Translations under genes and position numbers: made by a program | Shown here: positions 29,538 through 38,379 of the stretch, one piece after another | Layout: the number at the start of each line of letters is the position of its first letter | How positions within the stretch are numbered: the stretch's first letter is position 1 | Notes under the pieces: model-generated | Databases searched by the model: none | Seen by the model: only the letters and a program-made list of their open reading frames with translations | Told to the model about the DNA's origin: nothing | DNA from: Methanosarcina sp. ERenArc_MAG2 | GTDB taxonomy: Archaea > Halobacteriota > Methanosarcinia > Methanosarcinales > Methanosarcinaceae | Direction of reading: 5' to 3' | DNA length: 64,000 nt | NCBI GenBank assembly: GCA_023955635.1 | Contig: JAMXHR010000002.1 | Coordinates: 496,001 to 560,000, forward strand

Positions 29538-30290
29538 TTAACTTTCCTCTGCAATTTTTAGCAAGATGTATGTCATACATGTCACGAAAAACATTGAAAA
29601 CAAAAGTGACTGGGTAAAGCTAACACTGAACTGTAAGCTCGATGGCAGAAGGAAGTAGAGGAAGAATGAGAATATGAGCAGTAGAAGACCCCCAAAAGCC
29701 ATATTCAGAAGAAGCTTTTCATTCCGACCTGTATTTTTATGAGCTCTTGTCCCCTTGAAAGCTGAAAAGCTTCCCGTAAAGCCTTTACGGATAGAAGAAA
29801 ACAGCCCACCACGTCCGTTTGCATTTCCCGATTTCGGGCGAGAATTTTTCATTACAGGTAGCGCTGAGAACCCTTGAGACTTCAGATCTCCCTCATTTTC
29901 CCATTTATAGGGCTCATCTCTTGAGTTTTCTTGCGGCTTTGAATCAACTTTTCCAAGCTGTACTGGAAAACCTTTCTTTCTTGAGCCGTAACCTGCTGTG
30001 ATATAGATCTGCCCTTTTGTAAGCACCCTGCCTTCTTGCGGGATTCTTGCAACTGCGGAAACATATTCTTTTTGAAGCACATACGGATTATCCCTCAAAA
30101 AAGTGATCTGGCCTTTTAACTCTTCACTTACTGAAAGATGGATATGGGTTGGAGATCCGTAATTTGTGACCAGGATTTCAAAAGTCTGCTCTCCGCCGGG
30201 ATAAAGGGAGATCTCCATGTTTTCGTTTTCAAACTCTATTGAGTTTATTTCCTGACGGTTGATAATAACATTCTGGAATGTCTGTTGCAA
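29538..30290 (-). CDS. membrane-anchored hypothetical protein
   Basis: A 250-residue archaeal protein. The N-terminal ~115 residues are beta-rich (NRQEINSIEFENENMEISLY, GEQTFEILVTNYGSPTHIHL) and look like a CARDB/Ig-like domain; a polar basic linker (about 120-195, ending RAHKNTGRNEK) leads to two C-terminal hydrophobic helices (about 197-247) forming a membrane hairpin. The lack of a signal peptide and the basic linker suggest the N-terminus may be cytoplasmic. Its start is 14 bp downstream of the Trm112-like gene on the same strand. Confidence 0.65.
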   Translation of the reverse strand: MQQTFQNVIINRQEINSIEFENENMEISLYPGGEQTFEILVTNYGSPTHIHLSVSEELKGQITFLRDNPYVLQKEYVSAVARIPQEGRVLTKGQIYITAGYGSRKKGFPVQLGKVDSKPQENSRDEPYKWENEGDLKSQGFSALPVMKNSRPKSGNANGRGGLFSSIRKGFTGSFSAFKGTRAHKNTGRNEKLLLNMAFGGLLLLIFSFFLYFLLPSSLQFSVSFTQSLLFSMFFVTCMTYILLKIAEES

Positions 30291-30304
30291 GTTTAACCCT
30301 CACA

Positions 30305-30487
30305 TCAGTTCCTGAGGTCAGGAGGAAGCAAATTGGGAATTCCCTCATCTATAGGATAATGCTCCTTGCATACAGGGCAGTAGAGGGTTCCTGAGATGAC
30401 CTCTTCTTCGTTTTCTTCGACAACGTTCAGAATCAGGTCGCCCTTACATACAGGGCAAGCCAGAATATCCATAAGATCTTTTTTCAT
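30305..30487 (-). CDS. Trm112-family zinc-ribbon protein
   Basis: A 60-residue protein, MKKDLMDILACPVCKGDL, with a second cysteine pair in LYCPVCKEHYPIDEGIPNLL. This is the Trm112/UPF0434 pattern: CPVCKG, CPVCxxxYPIxxGIPxLLP. In archaea and eukaryotes Trm112 is a partner that activates and stabilises several tRNA, rRNA and protein methyltransferases. ATG 30487 is taken; the codon before it is TTG. It is in a probable operon with the membrane protein at 29538. Confidence 0.85.
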   Translation of the reverse strand: MKKDLMDILACPVCKGDLILNVVEENEEEVISGTLYCPVCKEHYPIDEGIPNLLPPDLRN

Positions 30488-30490
30488 CAA

Positions 30491-30941
30491 AATTCACCGT
30501 TAAAGCCGCTTTACGATAGGATGAGACATAATTTTACATTTCGCAGGGATAACATTATTTCTAATCCTCATTTTTTCTTCGTCCTGTGGATGTGAACTTT
30601 ATCCCTCTATTTACGGTATTCAATTCATCCTCCTATTTTAATGTAATCTATATATTTACAGGCACTTATGGTTTGAAAATTATATCAGTTATATCGGATG
30701 TTACAACTTTAAGAACTAAAATGCAGCTTTTTCAAAAAGTTTATAAAACAATAACATTTGATAATTTTGAAGAATTTTTTAGATTAGCCGATTTTTATAT
30801 AAGACAATCTGAATTAAGGAATAAAGAATCAGCGGGTTAATTATGAGAATCACGAATTTTAGGATTCATTCTTAAAATCAGAAGCCAGAAACGAAACACC
30901 GGCTAGTTGCAGAAGCGATAAAGAAAAGTGTGGGATATGAG
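30491..30941. other. leader region of cooS
   Basis: AT-rich 450 bp between the Trm112-like gene and cooS. A forward open frame at 30586-30840 (84 codons, KIISVISDVTTLRTKMQLFQ) has no recognised relatives. It could be a small gene or a decayed fragment, and I give it little weight. Confidence 0.4.
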
Positions 30942-32825
30942 ATGAAACAGGAAATACATGAGAAAAGTATTGACACTGCAAGCCAGGCTATGCTCTGGAA
31001 AGCCAGAGAAGAAGGTATGGAGACTGTCTGGGACAGGTATGAGAAACAACTGCCTCAATGCGGTTTCGGACAGCTTGGAGTCTGCTGCCGGAACTGCAAC
31101 ATGGGCCCCTGCAGAATAGACCCTTTCGGAGAAGGAGCTGACAAGGGTGTATGTGGTGCTACTGCAGATATTATAGTTGCAAGAAATCTCCTGAGGATGA
31201 TTGCTGCAGGTGCGGCAGCTCACTCCGATCATGCAAGAGATGCAGTGCTGACCTTTAAGAAAATGAGTGAAGGAAAAGCCGGAAGTTATAAGATAAAAGA
31301 CGAAACAAAACTGTTATCCATTGCATTGGAGTACGGAATTCCCGCAGAGGGAAAAAGGTGCGAGGAAGTGGCAGCCGAACTAGCCCATGCACTGCTTCTT
31401 GAATTTGGAAAACAGGACGGAAATCTCCTGTGCGCCAAGCGGGCTCCCGGACCAAGGCTCAAACTCTGGACCGAGCTTGGAATAGAGCCCAGGGGAATTG
31501 ACCGGGAAATAGTAGAATGCATGCACAGGACTCATATGGGTGTGGACAACAATGCAACCCATATCCTGTTACAGGGACTGCGCACAGGGCTTTCGGACGG
31601 TTGGGGAGGCTCGATGATTGCCACAGATGTCCAGGACATACTCTTCGGAACCCCGCAGCCGAGAAGAAGCACTGTTAACCTGGGGGTACTTTCCAGAGAG
31701 AAGATAAACGTAATTGTCCATGGACATGAACCGATTCTCTCAGAAATGATCGTGGAAGCTGCAGAAGATCCCGAGCTTCTTAAACTTGCACAGGAAAAAG
31801 GTGCAATAGGAATAAATGTTGCCGGGATCTGTTGTACTGGCAACGAGACCCTGATGCGGCACGGGACCCCCATAGTAGGAACCTTTCTCCAGCAGGAACT
31901 GGCAGTGATTACAGGCGCTGTGGAAGCTATGGTTGTTGATGTCCAGTGCATCATGCCGTCTCTTGGAGAACTTACTGGCTGCTATCACACAAAGTTTATA
32001 TCCACATCCCCAAAGGCCGATTTCCCCAATACTTTGAGGATGGAATTCCATGAAGATAGGGCTTATGAAATCGCAAAAGAAATTGTTAGGGCAGCCATCG
32101 AAAACTTCCCTAACAGGATTCCGGAGAAGGTAAATATCCCGGAAGAAAAACGGGAATGTATGGTCGGTTTCAGTGTCGAAGCTATCCTCAGTGCACTCGG
32201 CGGAAGCCCTGACCCCCTCATTGAGGCGATAAAAAGCGGGGCAGTTTGGGGAATAGGTGCCGTTGTCGGCTGCAATAACATAAAAGTAATGCATAACTAC
32301 GGGCATGTCACCCTTGTTAAAGAACTGATCAAAAACAATGTGCTCGTGGTAACAACCGGCTGCAACGCGATTGCCTGCGCCGAAGCAGGCTTGCTTTTGC
32401 CGGAAGCCGCTGAACTCGCGGGCGACGGGCTAAAAACAGTCTGTAAAGCTCTAGGCATACCCCCGGTCCTGCATATGGGTTCCTGTGTAGATATCAGCCG
32501 CATCCTTCTAATTTCGTCAGCGCTTGCAAACCGCCTGGGTGTGGACATAAGCGACCTCCCGGCAGCAGCAGCTGCCCCGGAATGGATGAGTGAAAAAGCA
32601 GTCAGTATAGGGGCTTATGTGGTGTCCTCAGGCGTGTTTACGGTGCTCGGAACTGTTCCACCTGTCCTGGGAAGCCAGGCAGTTACGGCCCTTCTGACAA
32701 AAGACTTAAACAGCGTAGTCGGAGCAAGCTTTGCGGTTGAGCCTGACCCTTTCAAAGCGGCAGATCTTATGCTAGAGCATATTGATGAAAAAAGAAAGGC
32801 ACTGGGCCTGGAATCACGGAGATGA
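30942..32825 (+). CDS. cooS: Ni-containing carbon monoxide dehydrogenase catalytic subunit
   Basis: About 627 residues of the monofunctional CooS type, which oxidises CO to CO2 at a [NiFe4S4] C-cluster. N-terminal cluster ligands are in QLGVCCRNCNMGPCRIDP and DKGVCGATAD (D- and B-cluster). C-cluster ligands are visible as a conserved His in AAHSDHARD, GICCTGNE, AVVGCNNIKV, TTGCNAIACAEAG and MGSCVDISR. The sequence is complete and unbroken. A GTG start four codons upstream is possible. cooF follows after 6 bp, so the pair is co-transcribed and passes electrons from CooS to CooF. Confidence 0.95.
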   Translation: MKQEIHEKSIDTASQAMLWKAREEGMETVWDRYEKQLPQCGFGQLGVCCRNCNMGPCRIDPFGEGADKGVCGATADIIVARNLLRMIAAGAAAHSDHARDAVLTFKKMSEGKAGSYKIKDETKLLSIALEYGIPAEGKRCEEVAAELAHALLLEFGKQDGNLLCAKRAPGPRLKLWTELGIEPRGIDREIVECMHRTHMGVDNNATHILLQGLRTGLSDGWGGSMIATDVQDILFGTPQPRRSTVNLGVLSREKINVIVHGHEPILSEMIVEAAEDPELLKLAQEKGAIGINVAGICCTGNETLMRHGTPIVGTFLQQELAVITGAVEAMVVDVQCIMPSLGELTGCYHTKFISTSPKADFPNTLRMEFHEDRAYEIAKEIVRAAIENFPNRIPEKVNIPEEKRECMVGFSVEAILSALGGSPDPLIEAIKSGAVWGIGAVVGCNNIKVMHNYGHVTLVKELIKNNVLVVTTGCNAIACAEAGLLLPEAAELAGDGLKTVCKALGIPPVLHMGSCVDISRILLISSALANRLGVDISDLPAAAAAPEWMSEKAVSIGAYVVSSGVFTVLGTVPPVLGSQAVTALLTKDLNSVVGASFAVEPDPFKAADLMLEHIDEKRKALGLESRR

Positions 32826-32831
32826 TTTATA

Positions 32832-33341
32832 ATGAAAGACGTGATGATCCGGCCCGAACGCTGCCTGGGCTGTCAATCCTGCGAGATTGCCTGTGCAGTT
32901 GCACATTCAAAGAGTAAGAATCTCTTTTCGGCTTTAGAAGAAAACCCAGCCTCGAAAAGACGCATTTCTGTGGAGTACCTTCCCGGCCCCGAAATCTCAA
33001 TTCCGATCACCTGCCATCACTGTGAGGATGCACCCTGTGTTTCGGTTTGCCCCACAAAGGCTCTTTCTCAGGACTCAATTACCAGCATTATAACCCATAA
33101 CCCGGAACGCTGCGTAGACTGCTGGACCTGTTCTACGGTATGTTCCCGTTTTGTTTCTCTATATCAATTGATTCTTGTTATGGGCTGCTGGACCAGTTCC
33201 ATGAATCACAATCGTGGGGTAATCAACAGGCAAGCTGAAGCAGGGATAAAATGCGACCTCTGCGAGGGCAGGTATCTGCCTGCCTGTGTCGAAGCCTGCC
33301 CAACACATGCCCTTATTTTTACCGAGGTGAACGATATTTAA
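32832..33341 (+). CDS. cooF: CooF-like four-cluster ferredoxin with an insertion
   Basis: A 169-residue HycB/CooF-type polyferredoxin, electron acceptor of CooS. Cysteine motifs appear in order: CLGCQSCEIAC, CHHCEDAPCVSVCP, CVDCWTCSTVC and CDLCEGRYLPACVEACP. After the third motif, where relatives have P-F-G followed directly by a short link to the fourth, there is an extra stretch of about 26 residues (SRFVSLYQLILVMGCWTSSM and the next few), encoded by about 78 in-frame bases at roughly 33142-33219. It partly repeats the preceding CWTCST coding (gctggacc-tgttc versus gctggacc-agttc). An IS remnant starts right after the stop. Confidence 0.85.
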   Translation: MKDVMIRPERCLGCQSCEIACAVAHSKSKNLFSALEENPASKRRISVEYLPGPEISIPITCHHCEDAPCVSVCPTKALSQDSITSIITHNPERCVDCWTCSTVCSRFVSLYQLILVMGCWTSSMNHNRGVINRQAEAGIKCDLCEGRYLPACVEACPTHALIFTEVNDI

Positions 33342-33455
33342 AGAAAAGCCTTTCAAATAGGATTTTGACTTAAAAACTTATTCTTTTTTCACTAACTCTG
33401 ATAGGTTCTTGTCTTTATTCGACAATGGCAACTTTAAATAATGCCAGATATTCCG

Positions 33456-34190
33456 TTCTCATGTCGAAAAACAGTCTGTTATACAAAGGAGTCCTCTTTG
33501 AGGACTCCCTTGATAACTATCTTAGCAGAGAAAGCGCTTCAATTTGCCAATTCCTGCACTTCCTCTGCATTGACGATATGGCAAAGCACGTCGAACGTAC
33601 ATTTTTAGGGCCCTCCTAAATCAGCGTGTAAAATGAAGATCAGAATGTTTATTTTATTGATAAGCGTATATTCAGGGCCCCCCAACAAAGGTACTATTTA
33701 AAAATTAATATTTTAGCGAAATAGATGATATTAAGCTTTAAAATAGATAATCGAATTAAATGAAGGCTTTATTTTTTGGTAATTTATATTTATAATTGCG
33801 GCATCTGATTCCATTTTCCGTTATACGAACTTTGATATTAAGAATAGAGATTAAAAAGCTTTTAATCAGAAAATTGAGGGCATTTATTCCTTTAAATGGC
33901 AAATAAATCATTTATCAACTGTACCTTTATTGGGAAAACACTAATATTATATCTAATATGGTAAATAAGGCTTAATAATCCTTAAAAACAGATCACTTTT
34001 AGAGGGCCCTAATTTTATAACAAAAGTTGGCACTTTAAATACAGTATTTCTTCTATGATAAAATTCTTTGTTATGGAATGTTTCAGGAATCTTTCAGATG
34101 ATAAAACCATTTATTCCTTTATAGAGGAAGAAGCTATCTTGCTCTCTTTTTCTGATGAAAAGGATCAGATTAAACTTCCTTCTGGTTCTA
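33456..34190 (+). pseudogene. transposase remnant, interrupted and truncated
   Basis: MSKNSLLYKGVLFEDSLDNY and the following residues through DDMAKHVERTF equal the N-terminus of the transposase at 60365. After the MITE, the frame resumes with SWHFKYSISSMIKFFVMECF-like coding through IKLPSG, then is lost. The copy is older than that at 60365, judging by many substitutions. Confidence 0.82.
33606..34011. mobile_element. 406-bp MITE with TAGGGCCCTC ends and ATTTT target duplication
   Basis: The block starts TAGGGCCCTCC and ends GAGGGCCCTA, a perfect 10-bp terminal inverted repeat, and is flanked on both sides by ATTTT (33601-33605 and 34012-34016). Removing it restores the IS sequence cgtac-ATTTT-ata, which matches the intact copy cgtac-TTTTT-ata at 60501. 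It is AT-rich and has no meaningful open frame, so it must have been mobilised in trans. Confidence 0.85.
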
Positions 34191-34244
34191 AAACTTTACG
34201 GATTTGGGAATGAGATTGGTTTTGGGATGAGCTCTACCACTAAA

Positions 34245-34660
34245 TCATGGAAGAGCAGGACCTAGGATCAATGGGTCATTGGGGATTATATCTATGTCGA
34301 TATATAGTGTTAGGCCTATTAAATCCTTTGAAACAATTAAGGTCTTGGTGACACTGTTATCTAATGTGACTTTAATTTCTACTCCTGGTACCGGTGTAAT
34401 TGGAAATTGGCTTTCTATAGTTTCTCCAGGAACTGAAATATATGATTCGTTAAATACAGAAGCGTTTTTTGAGTTAAATAATTCTACAGTAACTTCATGA
34501 CTTGTATTACCCCAATTATGTATGAAAAATGAACTTCTATTTTCATTATTGGTTTCTTCTTTGTCAATAAAAGAGTTATGCCACACAAAAGAGTTTAAAG
34601 TAATAATAACTAACAAAAGGCATATGATCACAAATGCGATTTGAATTTTTTTCTGGACAT
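34245..34660 (-). CDS. membrane-anchored hypothetical protein, one apparent frame break
   Basis: The visible 128-residue frame begins inside a hydrophobic segment (MIICLLLVIITLNSFVWHN). One added base in the seven-T run at 34646-34652 extends it to ATG 34660, giving MSRKKIQIAFVIICLLLVII, a proper basic-plus-hydrophobic signal anchor, and 138 residues in all. The outer part is a beta-rich CARDB-like domain (FFIHNWGNTSHEVTVELFNS, SVPGETIESQFPITPVPG). Function unknown; it lies among mobile-element remnants. Confidence 0.6.
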
Positions 34661-35157
34661 TTTATTCCTCAATTAAGATCTATATAGTTATAATTTCATT
34701 GGTTATCGGTTAAGGAATCTCCTTTTTCTGTGTGCCATCGATTCTGGAGCAAAAAATAGTCCCAAATTTCTAGCACCAAAGTTAAAATCAATGTCTTGTT
34801 CCAATATCACACCAATGAATAATTTGGAAAACTGCTGTAGAAATAGGCAATTTATCATGGTTTCTCGCTTAGAGTCTACCCGAAAAGTCAATAACGGCAT
34901 GTTGTAAAAGTTACAATAGGTCTAAATATTGAATATCCGTTCTGGTTGTGAATATTGCCTATTGTAAAAGTTACAGTAAGTCACAATACTTTTGGATAGG
35001 CTTTTTTAATCAAGATACATATTGTGATTTATACAACCCATTAAAGAGATTGTATATGTTTAAAAAATTGTGTAATTATTCCCACTTGCTTAAATCGTTT
35101 TAATTTACAATGGAATTAAAAATTACACAATTATTCGCCAACAATTTCTTAGAATGT
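34661..35157. other. intergenic region with direct and inverted repeats
   Basis: Contains two copies of TTGTAAAAGTTACA (about 34900 and 34965) and an inverted pair AATTGTGTAATT / AATTACACAATT about 50 bp apart near 35065-35130. No supported gene. Confidence 0.45.
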
Positions 35158-35424
35158 TTATTGGAATCCTACAATTGTATTCTTACTCGTTACGATGTGC
35201 AATATATTGTTGTGACTAGAGTCTCCGTGGTTATTTAAATTAGAAAATTCAGGCTGCATGTAGTTAGGGTAAGTTTAGCCCGTGAAAGGAGACCACATAG
35301 CAGTGTAGTAATGAGAAGATCCACTATCCCAGCTATATGCTTCACCATGAGTTGCACCAAAATTGTGTTCAAGTTCATGTGTTGTGAAAGTTATTTTTTT
35401 GTACACTCCATAAACTTTTTTGAA
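35158..35424 (-). pseudogene. metzincin zinc-protease fragment
   Basis: The reverse strand encodes FKKVYGVYKKITFTT followed by HELEHNFGATH (35347-35379), the HExxHxxGxxH zinc site of metzincin metalloproteases, then GEAYSWDSGSSHYYTAMWSP. The frame stops soon after and continues in another frame as YMQPEFSNLNNHGDSSHNN to a stop at 35158. The N-terminal part of the protease is absent upstream. It is a decayed remnant of a secreted M12-type protease. Confidence 0.7.
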
Positions 35425-35515
35425 TTAATCCTTTATAAATTTTTACTATTGTGGATGAAATTATACTATTTTTCGTAGTATTTTGAGTCTGAGATTCTTT
35501 CTTAATATTTGATTT

Positions 35516-35632
35516 AGGACTTACGCACTTGAAGTACTAAATCAACTGCAGTAGGCTTACAACTTTCTGAAATTCAAATTCTAAATCTGATGGCTACTGT
35601 GCTTGATTTTGAATCTGAAGTGCGTAAGTCCT
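35516..35632. mobile_element. 117-bp MITE with AGGACTTACGCACTT ends
   Basis: AGGACTTACGCACTT at the left is repeated in perfect inverted form (AAGTGCGTAAGTCCT) at the right, 15 bp each. No coding capacity. The GGACTTACGCA end is common among DDE insertion sequences, so a full-length partner elsewhere probably mobilised it. Confidence 0.75.
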
Positions 35633-36183
35633 AGGATTGTTCGAGAAGTTACACCGAAAGAATAGATAGGATGTAATGCCCAAACTCATATTTAGGACAT
35701 ATATAAAAGAGAATTTGTACAATTCAAAAGTCACCTAAGTTGATATTTAAACTAATCCTTACAAAACCTAGGCAGATTCATTCTCTACCTGCAATATACT
35801 GATGAATAACTGCGCGTATTAAAGATCCTATGCTTACCGATCACGGGTTATAAGGAAAGCTTCCTCAGGTTCCCAGTGCTATTCCATTTAGTAACCTCAC
35901 TCTAGCACATGTGTGCCTACAAGCTTCAAAATCCTAACTTAAAACTCTAAATTCTATGCCAATTTTGCGGGAAGACGGAACAAAAACCATAAAATAATCG
36001 ACTGCCCAGTTATTCACCAGTAAGTTGCGGTTAGAAAAATGTATCTGTCCTGGGTTTTGCATGGATTAGTTTTAGTACCGACTTAAACTGCTGTGTAACT
36101 CGCAAGATAAACAGAATCGTGCTGGCGCATTCAGCTGCAAGTAATCGTGCCCGTCTGCGCCATCGTTTCCTTCCGGAATGAGA
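35633..36183. other. intergenic region, degenerate
   Basis: About 550 bp with no open frame worth calling. A forward segment near 35950 reads CQFCGKTEQK, possibly a trace of a zinc-ribbon gene, but it is broken by stops. Confidence 0.35.
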
Positions 36184-36192
36184 TTATATAAA
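36184..36192 (+). promoter_or_regulatory. TATA-like box upstream of universal stress protein
   Basis: TTATATAAA lies about 47 bp before the start codon, with AGGGGGAG as ribosome site just before the ATG. Consistent with an archaeal promoter with a short leader. Confidence 0.4.
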
Positions 36193-36238
36193 GGACGTTG
36201 TCCTATTAACAGAGAGAACTTAAAAGGGGGAGCCAGAT

Positions 36239-36712
36239 ATGAATAGCAGTAGTTTCAGCAAGATAATGATTGCAACTGACGGTTCTGAACTCGCCAAAAG
36301 AGCAGTTGATGCAGCAATTGAAATCGCAAAAATTAGCGAAGCAAAACTGTATGCTGTCTATGTTATCGCACCTGGAGGGCTTTCGATAGGTTATCCAAAA
36401 GATGTGGAATGGGAAAAGACCACTTTAGAATATTTCAGGACTGAAGGTGAGGAAGCAACAGCTTATGTCGAAAACGCCGGAAAAGCTGCAAATGTTAAGG
36501 TAGAATCCGTCCTTCTTGAAGGAAGCCCTGCAAATGAGATTGTCGATTTTGCAGAAAAGAACGGTATTGACATCATCGTTATGGGTACACTCGGAAGAAC
36601 CGGAATTGATCGATTCCTGCTCGGAAGCGTGGCCGAAAATGTGGTAAGGCACTCTAAAAAAGCAGTACTTGTTGTAAGGGGAGAAAGTACCGAAGAAGGA
36701 AGTAAATATTAA
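36239..36712 (+). CDS. universal stress protein (UspA family)
   Basis: A 157-residue single-domain Usp: beta-strand start SKIMIATDGSELAKRAVDAA with the nucleotide-binding Asp, and the C-terminal ATP-binding signature MGTLGRTGIDRFLLGSVAENVV (G-2x-G-9x-G-S), so it belongs to the ATP-binding branch. Such proteins bind ATP and help survival under stress; exact function is unclear. A strong AGGGGGAG ribosome site precedes ATG 36239. Closely related to the gene at 37821. Confidence 0.92.
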   Translation: MNSSSFSKIMIATDGSELAKRAVDAAIEIAKISEAKLYAVYVIAPGGLSIGYPKDVEWEKTTLEYFRTEGEEATAYVENAGKAANVKVESVLLEGSPANEIVDFAEKNGIDIIVMGTLGRTGIDRFLLGSVAENVVRHSKKAVLVVRGESTEEGSKY

Positions 36713-36770
36713 ATTTTTCTGGGCAGAAATCAAGACTTTTTCGGGTATATTGATTTACTTATCTATGTAA

Positions 36771-37149
36771 ATAACTCTCAGTGATAGGACTTTTCATCAG
36801 AGTACTGAATTTTGCAATCCCTATACTTAGAAAGAATTCAGAGCTTTTTGGGGATTGCAGGAGTTTACCTTATTGCAACTGCTATTATTTTTGTTCTTCA
36901 GGAACAGAGAACTTTCGAGATTTTCAGTGTATTTCCTGATGCTGAACTTTTTAAAATATATTTAGATCAACCGTCCCGCTTACAAGCTATGTAGCAAGTC
37001 CTATCCTGGGAATCTCTCTTGTGGGTCCACTGGATTCGGCAGGGGAAGTCACAAACATACAGACAATGATCGTGCTCATGCTTGGAACATGTTTCATGCT
37101 CCTGATTTGCACTTCGCAGCCAACTTCCAGGAAAAGCTTTTTGCAATAA
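36771..37149 (+). pseudogene. decayed polytopic membrane protein, perhaps Na+/Ca2+ exchanger-like
   Basis: Three frames carry hydrophobic stretches in order: VIGLFIRVLNFAIPIL, then GIAGVYLIATAIIFVLQEQR, then TSYVASPILGISLVGPLDSAG and TMIVLMLGTCFMLLIC. The order and the PILGISLVGPL segment recall CaCA-family cation exchangers, but this is a guess. No single-base change rejoins the frames, so unlike most breaks in this window it appears truly decayed. Confidence 0.4.
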
Positions 37150-37820
37150 GGAAGTTCCTGAAAATTTAGAATAAGACGATCTGAAAGGAAAGAAAAGTAG
37201 AAGACAGATAACTAAAAATTACTTGTATAAACTTAAAAAATATATAAAAAACATGGTAGTGAACGGGGGTTTTTGGAGGAGGTTAAAATATGTTGGATAT
37301 AATTATTGTAAATAATACTTGATTTTGAGCGTTATCCGTTCACCAACCCTTTTTGACGATTAAGCTCTATATAACTATTTTGGTGAGTAAGAAAGCTGAT
37401 TCCTTTTTGTGCCAAAATAATTAGAAAATACATTAAGTTTTAAAGCTTTTTATCCGATATGACTAATAAAACAGGGAATTATTCTACACAGAAAAATTGA
37501 AAGGATTTCAATGATCCGATCTCAAAATCCATTTTATTCTGAATCATTTGAGTTTTTCAGAATTGCTTTCATGATCAGAAACTCTGTTGGGCATTCAACA
37601 TAAGAGATTTAGAGAAGCAATTTTGAGTTTTGGGATCCGCTCAAGAGCAAATAGATGAAAACTTAACTAAAAAGTAATTTATATAATAATTGTATATAAT
37701 AATATGTGGATGGGATGCATTTTTCGGTAAGAGTGGACAAATAAGAAAATGCCTGTACAATAGAAAGTTTCCAGAAGTTTGGAATTGTAAGGTATAATGT
37801 AAAAAATTGGGGATTTTAGG
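37150..37820. other. intergenic region with repeat copy D
   Basis: AT-rich spacer before the second stress-protein gene. It holds a 133-bp-family repeat (37512-37643) and nothing else that I recognise. Confidence 0.5.
37512..37643. repeat. 133-bp-family dispersed repeat, copy D (132 bp)
   Basis: Left end TGATCCGATCTCAAAATCC and right end GAGTTTTGGGATCCGCTCA; the interior shares ATTTTATTCTGAATCA and TTTCATGATCAGAAA with the other copies. The two ends have co-varied away from the consensus (GATCCG in both), as expected if pairing of the ends matters. Confidence 0.75.
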
Positions 37821-38270
37821 GTGGAAGGCAAAAAATACGAAAAGATAATGGTTGCAACCGACGGTTCGAAAGCCGTCAGAAAAGCAATTGAAACAGGAAT
37901 TGAGCTTGCGAGGCTCAGTGGAGCAAAGCTCTATGCTGTGTACGTAATTGTCCCGTCAGGCTATTCTCCAAGAGACTTTGGGTGGGAAAAATCATTAAGA
38001 GAATTTCTACAGGATGAAGGGGATAAAGCCGTCGCTTTTATTGAAGATGCCGGAAAAACTGCCGGCATTAAAGTAGAACCTGTAACTCTTGAAGGACATC
38101 CTGCAGAAAAAGTTTTGGAGTTTGCAGAACAAGAAGGCATAGACATTATCGTCATGGGTACACTTGGAAAAACAGGACTTGAAAGGTTCCTGTTGGGAAG
38201 CATAGCTGAAAATGTAGTAAGGCATTCGAAAATACCGGTGCTGGTCGTAAAAGACGAAATTGAGGAATGA
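37821..38270 (+). CDS. universal stress protein (UspA family), second copy
   Basis: A 149-residue paralogue of the protein at 36239, sharing KIMVATDGSKAVRKAIETGIE, the middle DFGWEKSLREFLQDEGDKA and the ATP signature MGTLGKTGLERFLLGSIAEN. It starts at GTG 37821, since no ATG is available. The pair is separated by about 1.1 kb containing a decayed membrane gene and a repeat. Function by family: ATP-binding stress response. Confidence 0.9.
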   Translation: MEGKKYEKIMVATDGSKAVRKAIETGIELARLSGAKLYAVYVIVPSGYSPRDFGWEKSLREFLQDEGDKAVAFIEDAGKTAGIKVEPVTLEGHPAEKVLEFAEQEGIDIIVMGTLGKTGLERFLLGSIAENVVRHSKIPVLVVKDEIEE

Positions 38271-38379
38271 AGGGAAATTCTTCCGCAAACTGAATCCTGT
38301 TAAAATACAGTATTCTCGTTAAAACGCAGTATTCTTTTTGCAACGCATCATTATAAAAAAGAAAAGGCTTAAAGAGCCT

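Larger units (their letters stand above)
33346..34190 (+). mobile_element. decayed IS copy (same family as 60252), interrupted by a MITE
   Basis: The left end (cctttcaaatag...ttttgacttaaaaac) and the first ~58 codons of the transposase match the intact element at 60252. The match stops at 33605, resumes at 34012-34188 and then ends for good, so the 3' two-thirds is deleted. The break is filled by a 406-bp MITE at 33606-34011. Confidence 0.82.

Noticed and set aside
30586..30840. 84-codon forward frame upstream of cooS
   Set aside because: No recognisable family and no clear ribosome site. Kept only as a remark within the intergenic feature.
31255..32548. Several reverse frames of 60-188 codons antisense to cooS
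   Set aside because: They overlap a complete, well-conserved CooS and have no family features.
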